Under the pieces are notes generated by a model. It worked only from the letters and a program-made list of their open reading frames with translations. It was not told the DNA's origin and made no database searches. From Escarpia spicata (Eukaryota; Annelida; Polychaeta; Sabellida; Siboglinidae), in NCBI GenBank assembly GCA_963995525.1, contig OZ023206.1:3100241-3164240 (forward strand): a stretch of DNA of 64,000 nt, in the 5' to 3' direction. A program made the translations under genes and the position numbers. Positions 10,259 to 23,100 of the stretch are shown here, one piece after another (position 1 is the stretch's first letter; each line of letters opens with the position of its first letter).

Positions 10259-10550
10259 CGATGGTAGATTCTTCGTTTGCGAAGATCACGGAGAAGATCT
10301 CTGTAGGGACGGCGGCACGCCTTCTGGCGGTTGTAGAGGCCTATCCAGGATTTGCATGCTCTAGAGCAAATGTAGACTTGGCCTGACGGTATCTGAGAAA
10401 CATATTAATTCCTCGGCATACACTTCTCCACATCTGCTTCTTTTCTGGAATGTTCAAAGTCCTCAGCTGCTCTCCTGATAGTCGCTCTCCGGTTGTTTCT
10501 GTCTGCTGCTAACTGTTCCCAACCTTTGTGGTCAATATTTGCCAGGGCAA
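10259..10550 (-). mobile_element. LINE 3' coding fragment (C-terminal CCHC-like finger)
   Basis: The antisense reading gives NIDHKGWEQLAADRNNRR followed by a charged stretch and, one frame off, CSRACKSWIGLYNRQKAC. A W-LA-DR block followed by C-x3-C-x-S-x-IGLY is the usual C-terminus of a group of endonuclease LINEs common in animals. At least one frameshift and one stop break it. It resembles the C-terminal end of the LINE at 33610-34500. Confidence 0.55.
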
Positions 10551-10923
10551 GTTATTGTTATTATTAAATGTCTCGGGCAACCAAATATGCCATAAATTTA
10601 ACTGGTATCCTTATCAAGAAACATCTCTTGCGTCATTATATGTATTAGTAAAGCTAACTACTAAGGTTATGCTACGCACTGCAACAGTCGAGCAAAGCCG
10701 AAAGCCTGTGATTGGTTACTTTTCGAGGACGAAGCCTCTTAGAAATGGACCTTTTTGGAAGGTATATATTATTCGGATTTGTTACTACATGTCGCTACTT
10801 AATATCCAAACGTTCCGCAGGGGTGCAAGTTTCTACCTGCTTTAGTAAGACCTCAACAATTTGTGCATCAACTTTTCATAAACAACGAATTGTTTTGATG
10901 TCATTGACCGGGCATCTTTGAAG
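10551..10923. other. No recognised feature (likely intron or upstream flank of polycystin exon 1)
   Basis: Short open stretches on + have no family signature. The stretch probably belongs to an intron 5' of the first recognised polycystin exon. Confidence 0.4.
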
Positions 10924-11184
10924 GTTGAAGAACTATCCATGCGACTTTCACGGACCATTGAGCACACTGCGTCGACTTTTATAAATCTAATGGTGCCAGG
11001 AAAGAGGATGACTATGATCAGAGTAGGAGACAACGTCATGCTGTTAAATAAAGAACTAGACTATTTTACGTCCAGACAGGCATATGAACTGTCTTCCCTT
11101 CACGGCACGTCTGTACATGTCACATTGATGGAGACGGCTTTAGACAATGAGGCTGCCAAATATGGAAAAGAATTTGGAATGTCA
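10924..11184 (+). CDS. Polycystin-like exon 1 of window (pre-GPS region)
   Basis: Encodes VEELSMRLSRTIEH and then MVPGKRMTMIRV, matching the region between REJ and GPS in polycystin-1-like proteins, where MVPGE-type sequences recur. The donor CA/GTAAGT at 11185 is strong and leaves phase 0. The 5' edge is uncertain: an in-frame TAA lies at about 10879-10881 and the only AG after it that keeps this frame is at 10922-10923, with a weak pyrimidine tract. Confidence 0.65.
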
Positions 11185-14100
11185 GTAAGTTCGTTTTATG
11201 ATGTGTTTCGTCGAATATTGTCGAGTGGTATTATAATATACAATTCTAATCTACGTAAAAACAGAACGTATCGATTAAGTAGGAAAGAAGGTTTCATTTG
11301 TTCCCTAAATATTGCAGCTATGCGCCTTTGTGTGACAATCGTGTTGTGTTGTGATAAAGCATATGTACACCACATGAATGTTTTGCAAATACTTATTTAC
11401 CTATGGGCTACAACAACCATCCGTAATGTTCAAAGCAAGACTCACGGAGTGCCTCCTAACAACATCATCTAACAACATCATACGGTAACTGGACACCTTA
11501 CGGCTCCAGGCCAAACCTGCATGGGATCTAGTGGTCCAGTCACGAAACACCTTGGCGGAGCAGCATGAGCCCGATGTGTGCGGGATGCATGTCCCACCAA
11601 TGTGTGGACACGTCCTGACCAAATCAAATCATATTCTAGCTTTCGGCAGCGGAAGATCCAGCTGTATGGACAAAGGCAGCAAGCACAGCTCAGTTCGAGC
11701 TACTGTTCCTTGAAGTAAACCAAATAATCATGACCCAAAAAACCATATATAGTTAACAGCGACCTGACAGGACCACCTCGCTCGCTCGGGAGGGAGAGTC
11801 CTCTGCAACAAGTGACACCAGATCGTCACCCAACTACTGTGAGCAACAGAAAGATTTTTGAATAATGTTACATTGAACTAAAGAACTCTATATCTGAAAG
11901 GAAAACTAGATAACATATAACAAGAAGCGACAAGATTGAGGATAAATATAATGGGAATGTGTGAAGTTAGGTGGACAGGGGCAGGACTGATAACATCAGA
12001 TAATTACATCGTCATATATTCGTTCTGATCGATTCTCCATGGATCCTGCAACCGTGTTAGACAATAATGTGGCTCTAACGGTATCGACTACTCTAAATAA
12101 GAACGCACCAAACTACACTGTTCCTTATGTTTGCAAGCTTCTCAGATTTACACGAAATCCGTATGTCTGGAGCAATTCATCAACGGATTTAATCGATGAC
12201 TTCATTTCTATCAACTTCTACGAACCGGTCGGCTCGGTGATGGAGATTAGTGAGTTACGACGAAATATCAGTATTGAATTCCCAGTGTCCGTAACAGGTA
12301 AAGTTTCACTTAACATTGGTGTTTGATATAACGTATGCCATTCCCACTTGCATGTTTTCCTTTCATGTGTACCCCGTACTTTGCGGCACTATTACACCAA
12401 TACACACCACGCCGATCCCTACGCTCTGCAAGCTGGTTACACTTGGAAGTGAACTTAGAACGTTTGGGCCGCCGTGCATTTGCTTGTGCTGGCCCCACTC
12501 TGTGAAACAACCTTCCCATGAACATGCGCAACAACGGCAATCTCCCGCAATTTAAGAAACAACTAAAAACTATGTTCTTCTCCACTTATCGGGTTTTATA
12601 TAACTGACATCGGACTTTTAACAGACATATTACATATTTTCGTATTGTCATATTATATTATTTATTATCATTGCAGTATTGATGGAATTAGTGTGCCATC
12701 AATACTACAATGAACCTGTACCTATTTCACATATTTAATAATACTTTTAACGAATGCAGTTTAATTTGTAAATAACTATTTTAAATAATTTACACAGGGG
12801 AATATTCTACAGTTTTAAATGTTTTACCGCGTATCGATATTATTTGTTATTATTATTACTTTATCACTTTACCTGGACTAATTATACTTTTAGGCTATTG
12901 ATAATTTAATATGCTTGTACACACCCTTGAACGGAACAGTGTCAAATGAAGTTTTATTATTGTTATTATTATATAAGCCATGATCTAACAATGAGAATGA
13001 TATGCTGATTATATATTTTCATTATCACATCATATCATGTCATCATTACGATAATACACTTACAAACTTACGATACATAATGTAGGGGATGTACTTTCAG
13101 ATGAGGCGACCGGAACAGCAATTGGCCATGTTTTGTACGTAGAAAACCGCGCACAAGTGTCTGAGGAAGACCTCAGTATCGTCTCTCTTCCCGTTGTACC
13201 TAACAAGCGTTACCACATCAAATTGTTTGCGTCGGCCAAAGTGACACTGGTCCTTGTAGTGAAGGCGTACGGGAAGCCAGACTTGTGGGACTTCTACGGC
13301 GGTGACCGGATCAGCAAGAATGCAACTCTTCTCATAGTAGATTTCACTGGGACAAGTCTGCCTTGGAGACTGGACACGAATCCGGTGCTTGGCCTGGAAT
13401 ACGTGTTGGAGGACGCCAACAGTACCAGTGTCAGTCTGTTTGGAACGTTATATAGCGAAGACGAGACAGTGATGTTGTATTTCGGTCTAATGCCCGCCGT
13501 GTATGATACAGTGCTGTGCAAGCCTTGCTTAGAAAGCTCTAACCGTGAATGTGGATTCTGCTCAGGAAAGACGGGACCATCAGCCGAAGTTGCACTCGAT
13601 GTGAATGTCACCGTCGTTCGTTATGTGGCAGATTGTGTGTACTGGAACAGCCAGGATGAGAAGTGGATTAACGATGGATGTGAAGTAAGTGTACGTGAGG
13701 CTAATCTACGTTCATACATGCACGCATGCGTGAGAATGAACGTGTACGCGTGCATGTGAATAAACGTATCTGCGGGCGCGTTTGCCAACGGATTTAACTT
13801 ATACGTGCTTCCTACTTTAATTAAGAATAAGAATAAAGAATAACACAAGTTTATTAGCAACTCAACTTAGTTGGATTCACAGTATACAATAAAATACAAC
13901 TAATACATTGAAACGTCATACAGTATTAATACACTGAAATGGCATACAGTATAAATACCATCATTTTGTACTTCATTCGTTATTGGCAGTTGTGTAATCC
14001 CCATGGTATAAAGGAGTTACGGTATCTGTTTGTTCGGGTTATTGGCAAAGGGTACCCATTACGCTGTCTGATGTCATATTTGGCATGCCTTTTGTCAGGC

Positions 14101-17100
14101 AGCAGATAGTTTAATCTGTGTGTACTAATTTTAATCTTATTGAAATATTTTTGACAAAGGCAGTCCCGTCTTGCTTTCAATGTATCAAGTTTAACATACC
14201 CGAGTATTTCAGCGTAACCTATTGCAGAAAAAATACACTTTAATGTTCTTTTTTGTGTCATTTCAATACTGTCAGATAAATAATAGTGTGGCAACTTAGT
14301 GTGCCATACAGGGCATGCAAATTCTAAAACAGGTCTCACAACACTGACATATATAGTGACCAGATCATCCTGGCTAATTCCTACTCGCTTTAAATGATAC
14401 AAGTTGTACAGTTGTTTCCCGGCCTTTTTCACAATATTTTCCATATGCTTATTCCATGTCAGATCCTGTGAAATTGGAACATCTAGAAGTTTGGCATGGT
14501 CTACTTGATCTACATCTTTTCCATCGATTTTTATATTCGGGATAGTGTTTCGAAAATTGCGGTCTTGTACAAAACAGATGATCATCTCTTTTGATTTTCC
14601 TGAATTAATGTTCATATCATTTTGTTTTGTCCACCTAGCAGCAACATCAACCGATTCTTGTTTAACAGATACACCCTTTCTATCGCATACTTCGAACAAT
14701 GTACTGTCATCTATATACTTATATTACGGAACAGGCGTTTCTAAATCATTTATGTAGACTAGAACAAATGTAGGCCCAGACAGTGTTCCTTGTGGTACTC
14801 CCCTATTGGGATGATCAGAAGGCGAATATTCATTTCCTATTTTTACTTGTTGAGTTCTGTCCAATAAAAATGTTGCCATCCATCTTATGATATGTGAAGG
14901 CAAACCATACAACTGTACCTTTTCCAGTAACAAATGATGATTAATAAGGTCAAACGCTTTGCTAAAATCTAGCATTACAACACGGACATAAGAATCCAAT
15001 TTATATGTCGCCTCATACCATCTGTGCACCATTTTGACAAGAACGTCTGATGTGGAAGTTCCATTAATTCCATCAAATTGCTTAGCATCAATTTCTCCTT
15101 CAGTTGTGTCATCCACCCATTTCATTATTATGATCGATTCAAAAAACCTTAGCAGCTATTGGAGTTAGTGATATTGGTATAATATCTTTCTTAATCGACA
15201 CAGGTGGGTTTGTTTTTGGTAACGGTATTATGTTGGCCATTTTCCATTCCATAGGGAGTACTCCTTCTCTTAGAGACGTGTTAAAGATAGCAGTTAATGG
15301 AGGAGCGAGGACGTTTGCGTGATTTCTTAACACCCACGCAGGAATGTTATCAGGCCCAGTAGCCTTGTCCACCTTAACATCCTGTAAAACTTTGGAAGTA
15401 GTCATTACACTGATGACATACTCAACTGGCAGCTCCTCGCTTACTGTGAATATTGTGTGGTCCTTATTTAAATGAGGTAAATGTTCACTTAAAGATACAA
15501 AAAACTCGGTAATTCTACTGGCTAGTAACGCACAATCACCATTCGCTGTTTTGTTATCAAGACCTTGCATGCATGAATTGTCATTTGTTTTAAGTCCCAT
15601 TGTTTTTTTCATATTGTCCACAAATCGTGAGAACCTAATTCATTCAGTGCTGCAATTTGTGTTTGGTAAAAGTCTCGAAGCGGCGCGGTTAACCTTGTTT
15701 CGCAATATACTCTAAACCAGTCCGTAAGCTCATGATTTATCAGCTGTGTGCCACGTCACGATCTTAGTAGGAAATCAAATTTCCATTAGGTTGCAAATAA
15801 CAGTTCTATAATATAGATACTGATCCGCACATGATACAAACGACAAGCGTATGTATTTCTTTTAACGGTTTCCTAAAATAATTAGTTTCAACAACATTAG
15901 AGACCAGGAGATTGAGAGGAGATCAGATAGAAGTGTTTAAAATGTTGAATGGTTATGAAAATATTGATAGAACTATTTTGTTCTCAGTTAAGAAAGATAG
16001 AAGGACTAGATTACATTAAATTACATTAATAAATGAGCAGTGTAGATTATATATAAGAAAGTTCTCATTTTCACAAAGAACTGTAAATGAATGGAACAGA
16101 TTATCTGCTGATTGTGTGGATAGTAACGTGAATATGTTTTTTTTATAAATCGACACATTCCTCAGAAGGGCGAGATAAGCGTATATGAAAAGGGTTGGAC
16201 TCTCGACAAGCCAAAAGGCTTCCTTGTCCACCTGCCATCTAGATTTAATTCTCTGGGTGGCAATCTTTGTTAAATCTTGTTACTAGACGGCGAGCACAAC
16301 GGGCGCCACATTCTAATGAATTAGTCTACAACCCCACGAATGTAACGTGAGACCTCTATTATTCTTCGAAATAACCCTTATTTCACGGTGTCGTTGTGTT
16401 TTAGGGTAAATCTCATTTGTTTACAATGCAAGACGTAAGTCTAAGGCGCGCGCCCCGCAACCCTCGTATGCCATAAGGTGAACCCGGAAATGTGCTTAGA
16501 AATGAAGTTTCGTTCTGACTTCTATAGAACTAAGATTTCTTTGCAGCTTAAAAAGTAAACAATCTGTCCAACATTTTGTTAAAATTTTACTCATAATTTG
16601 TGTCAGTTTAAAAGTTTACCTCGAGTTTATGTCGGACTATTGCGTTTTGTTGGCAGATTAGTAATTTTTTTAATAAGAGATCAGTCAGAGATACATTCAA
16701 TAATAATAGATCAGTCAGAGATACATTCAATAATAATAGATCTGTCAGAGATACATTCAATAATAAGAGATCAGTCAGAGATACATTCAATAATAAGAGA
16801 TCAGTCAGAGATACATTCAATAATAAGAGATCAGTCAGAGATACATTCAATAATAAGAGATCAGTCAGAGATACATTCAATAATAACAGATCAGTCAGAG
16901 ATACATTCAATAATAAGAGATCAGTCAGAGATACATTCAATAATAAGAGATCAGTCAGAGATACATTCAATAATAACAGATCAGTCAGAGATACATTCAA
17001 TAATAACAGATCAGTCAGAGATATATTCAATAATAAGAGATCAGTCAGAGATACATTCAATAATAAGAGATCAGTCAGAGGTATATTCAATAATAAGAGA

Positions 17101-20100
17101 TCAGTCAGAGATACATTCAATAATAAGAGATCAGTCAGAGGTATATTCAATAATAAGAGATCAGTCAGAGATACATACAATAATAAGAGATCAGTCAGAG
17201 ATACATACAATAATAAGAGATCAGTCAGAGATACATAAAATAATAAGAGATCAGTCAGAGATACATTCAATAATAATAGATCAGTCAGAGATACATTCAA
17301 TAATAATAGATCTGTCAGAGATACATTCAATAATAAGAGATCAGTCAGAGATACATTCAATAATAAGAGATCAGTCAGAGATACATTCAATAATAAGAGA
17401 TCAGTCAGAGATACATTCAATAATAACAGATCAGTCAGAGATACATTCAATAATAAGAGATCAGTCAGAGATACATTCAATAATAAGAGATCAGTCAGAG
17501 ATACATTCAATAATAAGAGATCAGTCAGAGATACATTCAATAATAACAGATCAGTCAGAGATATATTCAATAATAAGAGATCAGTCAGAGATACATTCAA
17601 TAATAAGAGATCAGTCAGAGGTATATTCAATAATAAGAGATCAGTCAGAGATACATTCAATAATAAGAGATCAGTCAGAGGTATATTCAATAATAAGAGA
17701 TCAGTCAGATATACATATAATAATAAGAGATCAGTCAGAGATACATTCAATAATAAGAGATCAGTCAGATATACATTCAATAATAAGAGATAAGTCAGAG
17801 ATATATTCAATAATAAGAGATTAGTCAGACATATATTCAATAATAAGAGATCAGTCAGAGATACATTCAATAATAACAGATCAGTCAGAGATACATTCAA
17901 TAATAATAGATCAGTCAGAGATACATTCAATAATAAGAGATCAGTCAGATATACATATAATAATAAGAGATCAGTCAAAGATACATACAATAATAAGAGA
18001 TCAGTCTGAAATACATACAATAATAAGAGATCAGTCAGATATACATTCAATAATAAGAGATAAGTCAGAAATACATACAATAATAAGAGATCAGTCAGAG
18101 ATACATTAAATTCAGACAACAACCAGACAGATGCAAACCGAAGAAGGAGCTATTCTAAGGCAGTGATTGAGGGGGCAATGAGGAAAGAGAGGGTGTTTAT
18201 GGGTGACTCCATTATGAGAAAGACGGACAAGACACTGAGCGAGGGGAAGGACATCGTTGTTTGTTTACCGGGGGCTAGGATTGAACATGTAACTGACAGG
18301 GTAGAGAAGGTATTGGGACATGGCAAGGGGGGGTCTATACTGGTACATGTAGGAACAAATAATGCAGACAGGGAGGGAACAACTGCGATAGTACAGAACT
18401 ATAGACAGTTAGTGAGGAAGCTAAAGAAGACGAGAGTCGAACAGGTTATTTTGTCAGGAATGTTGCCAGTAATGGGAGGAAGGGGGGCAACGTATAGAAA
18501 CTGCAAGAGGATGGCGATCAATGCACTAGCTGAGCAGATGTGTGAAGAAGAGGGGGTGGGATTCACAGATTTATGGGGATACTTTTTTGGGAGGGAAGAT
18601 ATGTACATGAGAGATGGCCTCCATCTTAGTGGAAAGGGGGCAGCAGTTTTCTCAGAGAATCTGCTGCAATCTGTTGACAGTGGGACAGGTTGCATCTGTT
18701 TAAACTAGATTCGCAGGGGGGACTCACAGAAAAGCCTGAAAATGGAGGCATACATAAAGACAGCACAAATAAATCAACAAATAACAGTCTGGAAAACTCT
18801 TCTGAAGCTGGATATAAATGTGTTTGTTTAAATGCAAGGAGTATAGTAAACAAAAGAAATGAACTAAACATTATGGTAGAAGATATTGACCCTCATATAA
18901 TAGGTATAACCGAATCCTGGACCACCACCGATATATCAGATGCTGAATTGGGACTGACAGGATATGTAATGTTTAGAAAAGATAGAATAGGAAGAAAGGG
19001 AGGTGGAGTTATTTTATATATTAAAGAATCTATTCAGGCTTATGAAATAAAATTAGAAAGAGAAGCAGATTGCGAAGAAGCTGTTTGGTGTAACATAGTT
19101 ACAGGAAACTCAACGTTAACAGTTGGGTTAGTTTATCGAAGTCCAAACATAAGCATAGAAGAGAATGAAAAAATACAAAACGCTATAAGGGAAGTAAGCA
19201 AACGGGACTGTATTATTATGGGGGATTTTAACCATGGGCATATACAATGGAAATCTCTACAGAGTATGGGGAGAGAGGACCACAAGTTTTTAGTTTTAGT
19301 TCAAGATACATTCCTTTCTCAACATGTGCTAGAACCAACCAGGGGTGAGAATGTGTTAGACATAGTTTCGTCCTCACAGAATTAATTAATTGACAATGTC
19401 AAGATATGTGAGCCACTGGGGAGTATCGATCACAACCAGATACATTTTACCATCAAAGTAAAATCAGAAAGGAATAGCAAAAAGCAGTATAGGAGAAATT
19501 TCCACAAAGGAAGGTATAAGGACATGAGGAAATATTTAGCAAAGATAGACTGGAATAAGACACTGAAAAATAAGACGGCAACAGAATGCTGGAATATATT
19601 AAAGAGTGAAATTCAGTGCATAATCGATAAATTTGTACCCTTCAAAAAACAAGGAAAACGGTCCAAAAAGAAACACTTATCGAAAGAAGCCATTAGAAAA
19701 ATTAAGTATAAACAAATGATGTGGAAGTCATATAGATGTACTGGAAATGATGAAGACTACAACAATTATAAAGAAGCACTTAACCAAGCTACAGCTGAAA
19801 TTAGAAATTCAAAGAGAAGCTATGAACAACAATTAGCTAGTAATATAAAACATGACAGCAACAGTTTTTATGCGTATGTTCGAAGCAAACAGAAAGTTCA
19901 AGATAAGGTCGGTCCTCTAGAAGATAGTGCTGGAAATATAATATCACAGGGATTCATAATGGCAGAAGACCTGAATGAGTACTTTAGTGTTTACCAGGGA
20001 AGATATTAGTTCACTGCCAATACCAGAGGCTAAGTTCAAGGGGGCAGATTCAGACTATTTAGGACAATTAATTGTAACCCCGGAAATGGTAGCTAAGAAA

Positions 20101-23100
20101 ATAAGGGCTATGAAGGAGAATAAATCACCTGGAGTGGATGGTATTCCACCCAAACTACTATTGGAAATTGTAGAACAAATTAGCATAACACTTGCAACAG
20201 TTTTCAACTTGTCATTAGAAGAGGGAGTGGTTCCTTTAGAATGGAAAGAAGCAAACATTATACCGTTATTCAAAAAAGGTTCGAGAAACAAGTCAGAGAA
20301 CTATAGACCAGTGAGTTTAACATCAGTGATTTGTAAATTATTAGAAAGACTAATTAAAGATCACATGGTGGATTTTCTTGTTAAACAAAACTTGATAAAC
20401 CCATCTCAACATGGTTTTTTTAAAGCGAGGTCATGCTTAACAAATATGTTATGTTTTTGGAAGACATCACTAAGTGGGTAGATGAGGGATCACCAGTAGA
20501 TATCGTCTACTTAGATTTTCAAAAAGCTTTTGACAAAGTACCACATCAAAGATTACTGCTTAAACTAAAGGCCCATGGCATAGGAAATGGTATAATAAAC
20601 TGGATAGAACAATGGCTGATTGACAGAAGACAACGTATAGTAGTTGATGGGGAGGCTTCAAACTGGAAATCGGTATTGAGTGGGGTACCACAGGGATCAG
20701 TATTAGGTCTTATATTATTCTTAATATACATCAACGATTTGGATGATGAAATAACAAGCAAGGTGTTGAAATTTGCGGATGATACAAAAGTGTTTAGAAG
20801 GATTAAAAGTGATGGAGATAGACAGCATTTACAAGATGATCTTGACAGGTTGATCAAATGGTCTGAAAAGTGGCAAATGATGTTCAATTTTGTGAAATGT
20901 AAATGCCTCCACATAGGACATGGGAACGAAGAGGTAGAATATACAAAGGGGGGTACTGTACTAAGTACTACTGTAAAAGAAAAGGACTTAGGGTTAACCG
21001 TTAGTGCTGATGTGAAGATTTCAGAGCAGTGCGGAATTGCAGCTTCAAAGGGAAATAAAATCCTTGAATTAATTAGGCGAAACATAACGTATCAGGAAAA
21101 AGAGCTAATAATACCGCTGTACAAAACAATAGTTAGGCCTCATTTAGAATATTGTATTCAAGCGTGGAGGCCATATCGCAAGAAGGACATAGATATGCTA
21201 GAAAGAGTGCAGAGGAGAGCAACTAAAATGACACCAAATCTGAGGGATCTTAGTTATGAAATACGCCAAAAGAAATGCGGTTTAACAACACTAGAGACCA
21301 GGAGATTGAGAGGAGATCAGATAGAAGTGTTTAAAATATTGAAGGGTTATGAAAATATTGATAGAAATATGTTTTTCTCAGTTAAGAAAGATAGAAGGAC
21401 TAGATGACATGATCTTGCATTAGCAAAGGAGCAGAGTAGATTGGATATAAGAAAGTTTTCATTTTCACAAAGGACTGTAAATGAATGGAACAGATAACCT
21501 GCTGATTGTGTGGGTGCTAGTAGCGTGAATATGTTTAAAAATAAAATCGACACATACCTCAGACGGGCGGGATACACATAGATAAAAAGGTCGGACTCTC
21601 GATAAGCCAAGGGCTTCCTTGTCCACCTGCTACCTAGAGTTAATTCTCTGGGTGGCAATCTTGTTAAATCTTGTTAAATAATAAGAGATCAGTCAGAGAT
21701 ACATTCAAACATAATAGATCAGTCAGAGATACATTCAATAATAACAGATCAGTCAGAGATACATTCAACAATAAGCGATCAGTCAGAGATACATACAATA
21801 ATAAGAGATCAGTCAGAGATACATTCAATAATAATAGATCAGTCAGAGATGCATTCAATAATAATAGATCAGTCAGAGATACATACAATAATAAGTGATC
21901 AGTCAGAGATACATACAATAATAAGAGATCAGTCAGAGATACATTCAAAAATAATAGATCAGTCAGAGATACATTCAATAATAACAGATCAGTCAGAGAT
22001 ACATTCAACAATAAGCGATCAGTCAGAGATACATACAATAATAAGAGATCAGTCAGAGATACATTCAATAATAATAGATCAGTCAGAGATGCATTCAATA
22101 ATAATAGATCAGTCAGAGATACATTCAATACTAATAGATCAGTCAGAGATACATACAATAATAAGTGATCAGTCAGAGATACATACAATAATAAGAGATC
22201 AGTCAGAGATACATACAATAATAAGAGATCAGTCAGAGATACATTCAATAATAAGAGATCAGTCAGAGATGCATTCACTAATAAGAGATCAGTCAGAGAT
22301 ACATTCAATAATAAGAGATCATTCAGAGATACATAAAATAATAATAGATCAGTCAGAGATACATTCAATAATAAGAGATCAGTCAGATATACATTCAATA
22401 ATAAGAGATCAGTCAGATATACATATAATAATAAGAGATAAGTCAAAGATACATTCAATAATAAGAGATCAGTCAGAAATACATACAATAATAAGCGATC
22501 AGTCAGAGATACATTCAATAATAAGAGATCAGTCAGAAATACATTCAATAATAAGAGATCAGTCAGATATACACTCAATAATAAGAGATCAGTCAGATAT
22601 ACTCTCAATAATAAGAGATCAGTCAGAAATACATACAATAATAAGCGATCAGTCAGATATACATTCAATAATAAGAGATTAGTCAGAAATACATACAAAA
22701 ATAAGAGATCAGTCAGAGATACATTCAATAATAAGAGATCGGTCAGAGATACATTCAATAATAATAGATCAGTCAGAGATACATTCAATAATAACAGATC
22801 AGTCAGAGATACATTCAATAATAAGCGATCAGTCAGAGATACATTCAATAATAAGAGATCAGTCAGAGATACATACAATAATAATAGATCAGTCAGAGAT
22901 ACATTCAATAATAAGAGATCAGTCAGATATACATATAATAATAAGAGATCAGTCAAAGATACATACAATAATAAGAGATCGGTCAGATATACATTCAATA
23001 ATAAGAGATCAGTCAGAAATACATACAGTAATAAGAGATCAGTCAGAGATACATTCAATAATAAGAGATTAGTCAGAAATACATTCAATAATAAGAGATC

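Larger units (their letters stand above)
18107..21676 (+). mobile_element. CR1-like copy B inserted in the 30-bp satellite
   Basis: The left junction is ATACATT/AAATTCAGACAAC and the right junction is CTTGTTAAAT/AATAAGAGATC. Joining the satellite flanks restores one unit except for one base, so the element landed cleanly inside the array. TTAAAT occurs at both edges and could be a 6-bp target duplication, but the CR1 tail itself contains TTAAAT. The element starts in the ORF1 linker (5' truncated) and ends with the family hairpin and AATCTTGTTA decamers. Confidence 0.93.

Noticed and set aside
10528..10845. 105-codon + frame upstream of polycystin exon 1
   Set aside because: No similarity to the REJ region and no usable splice donor leading in phase into exon 1.
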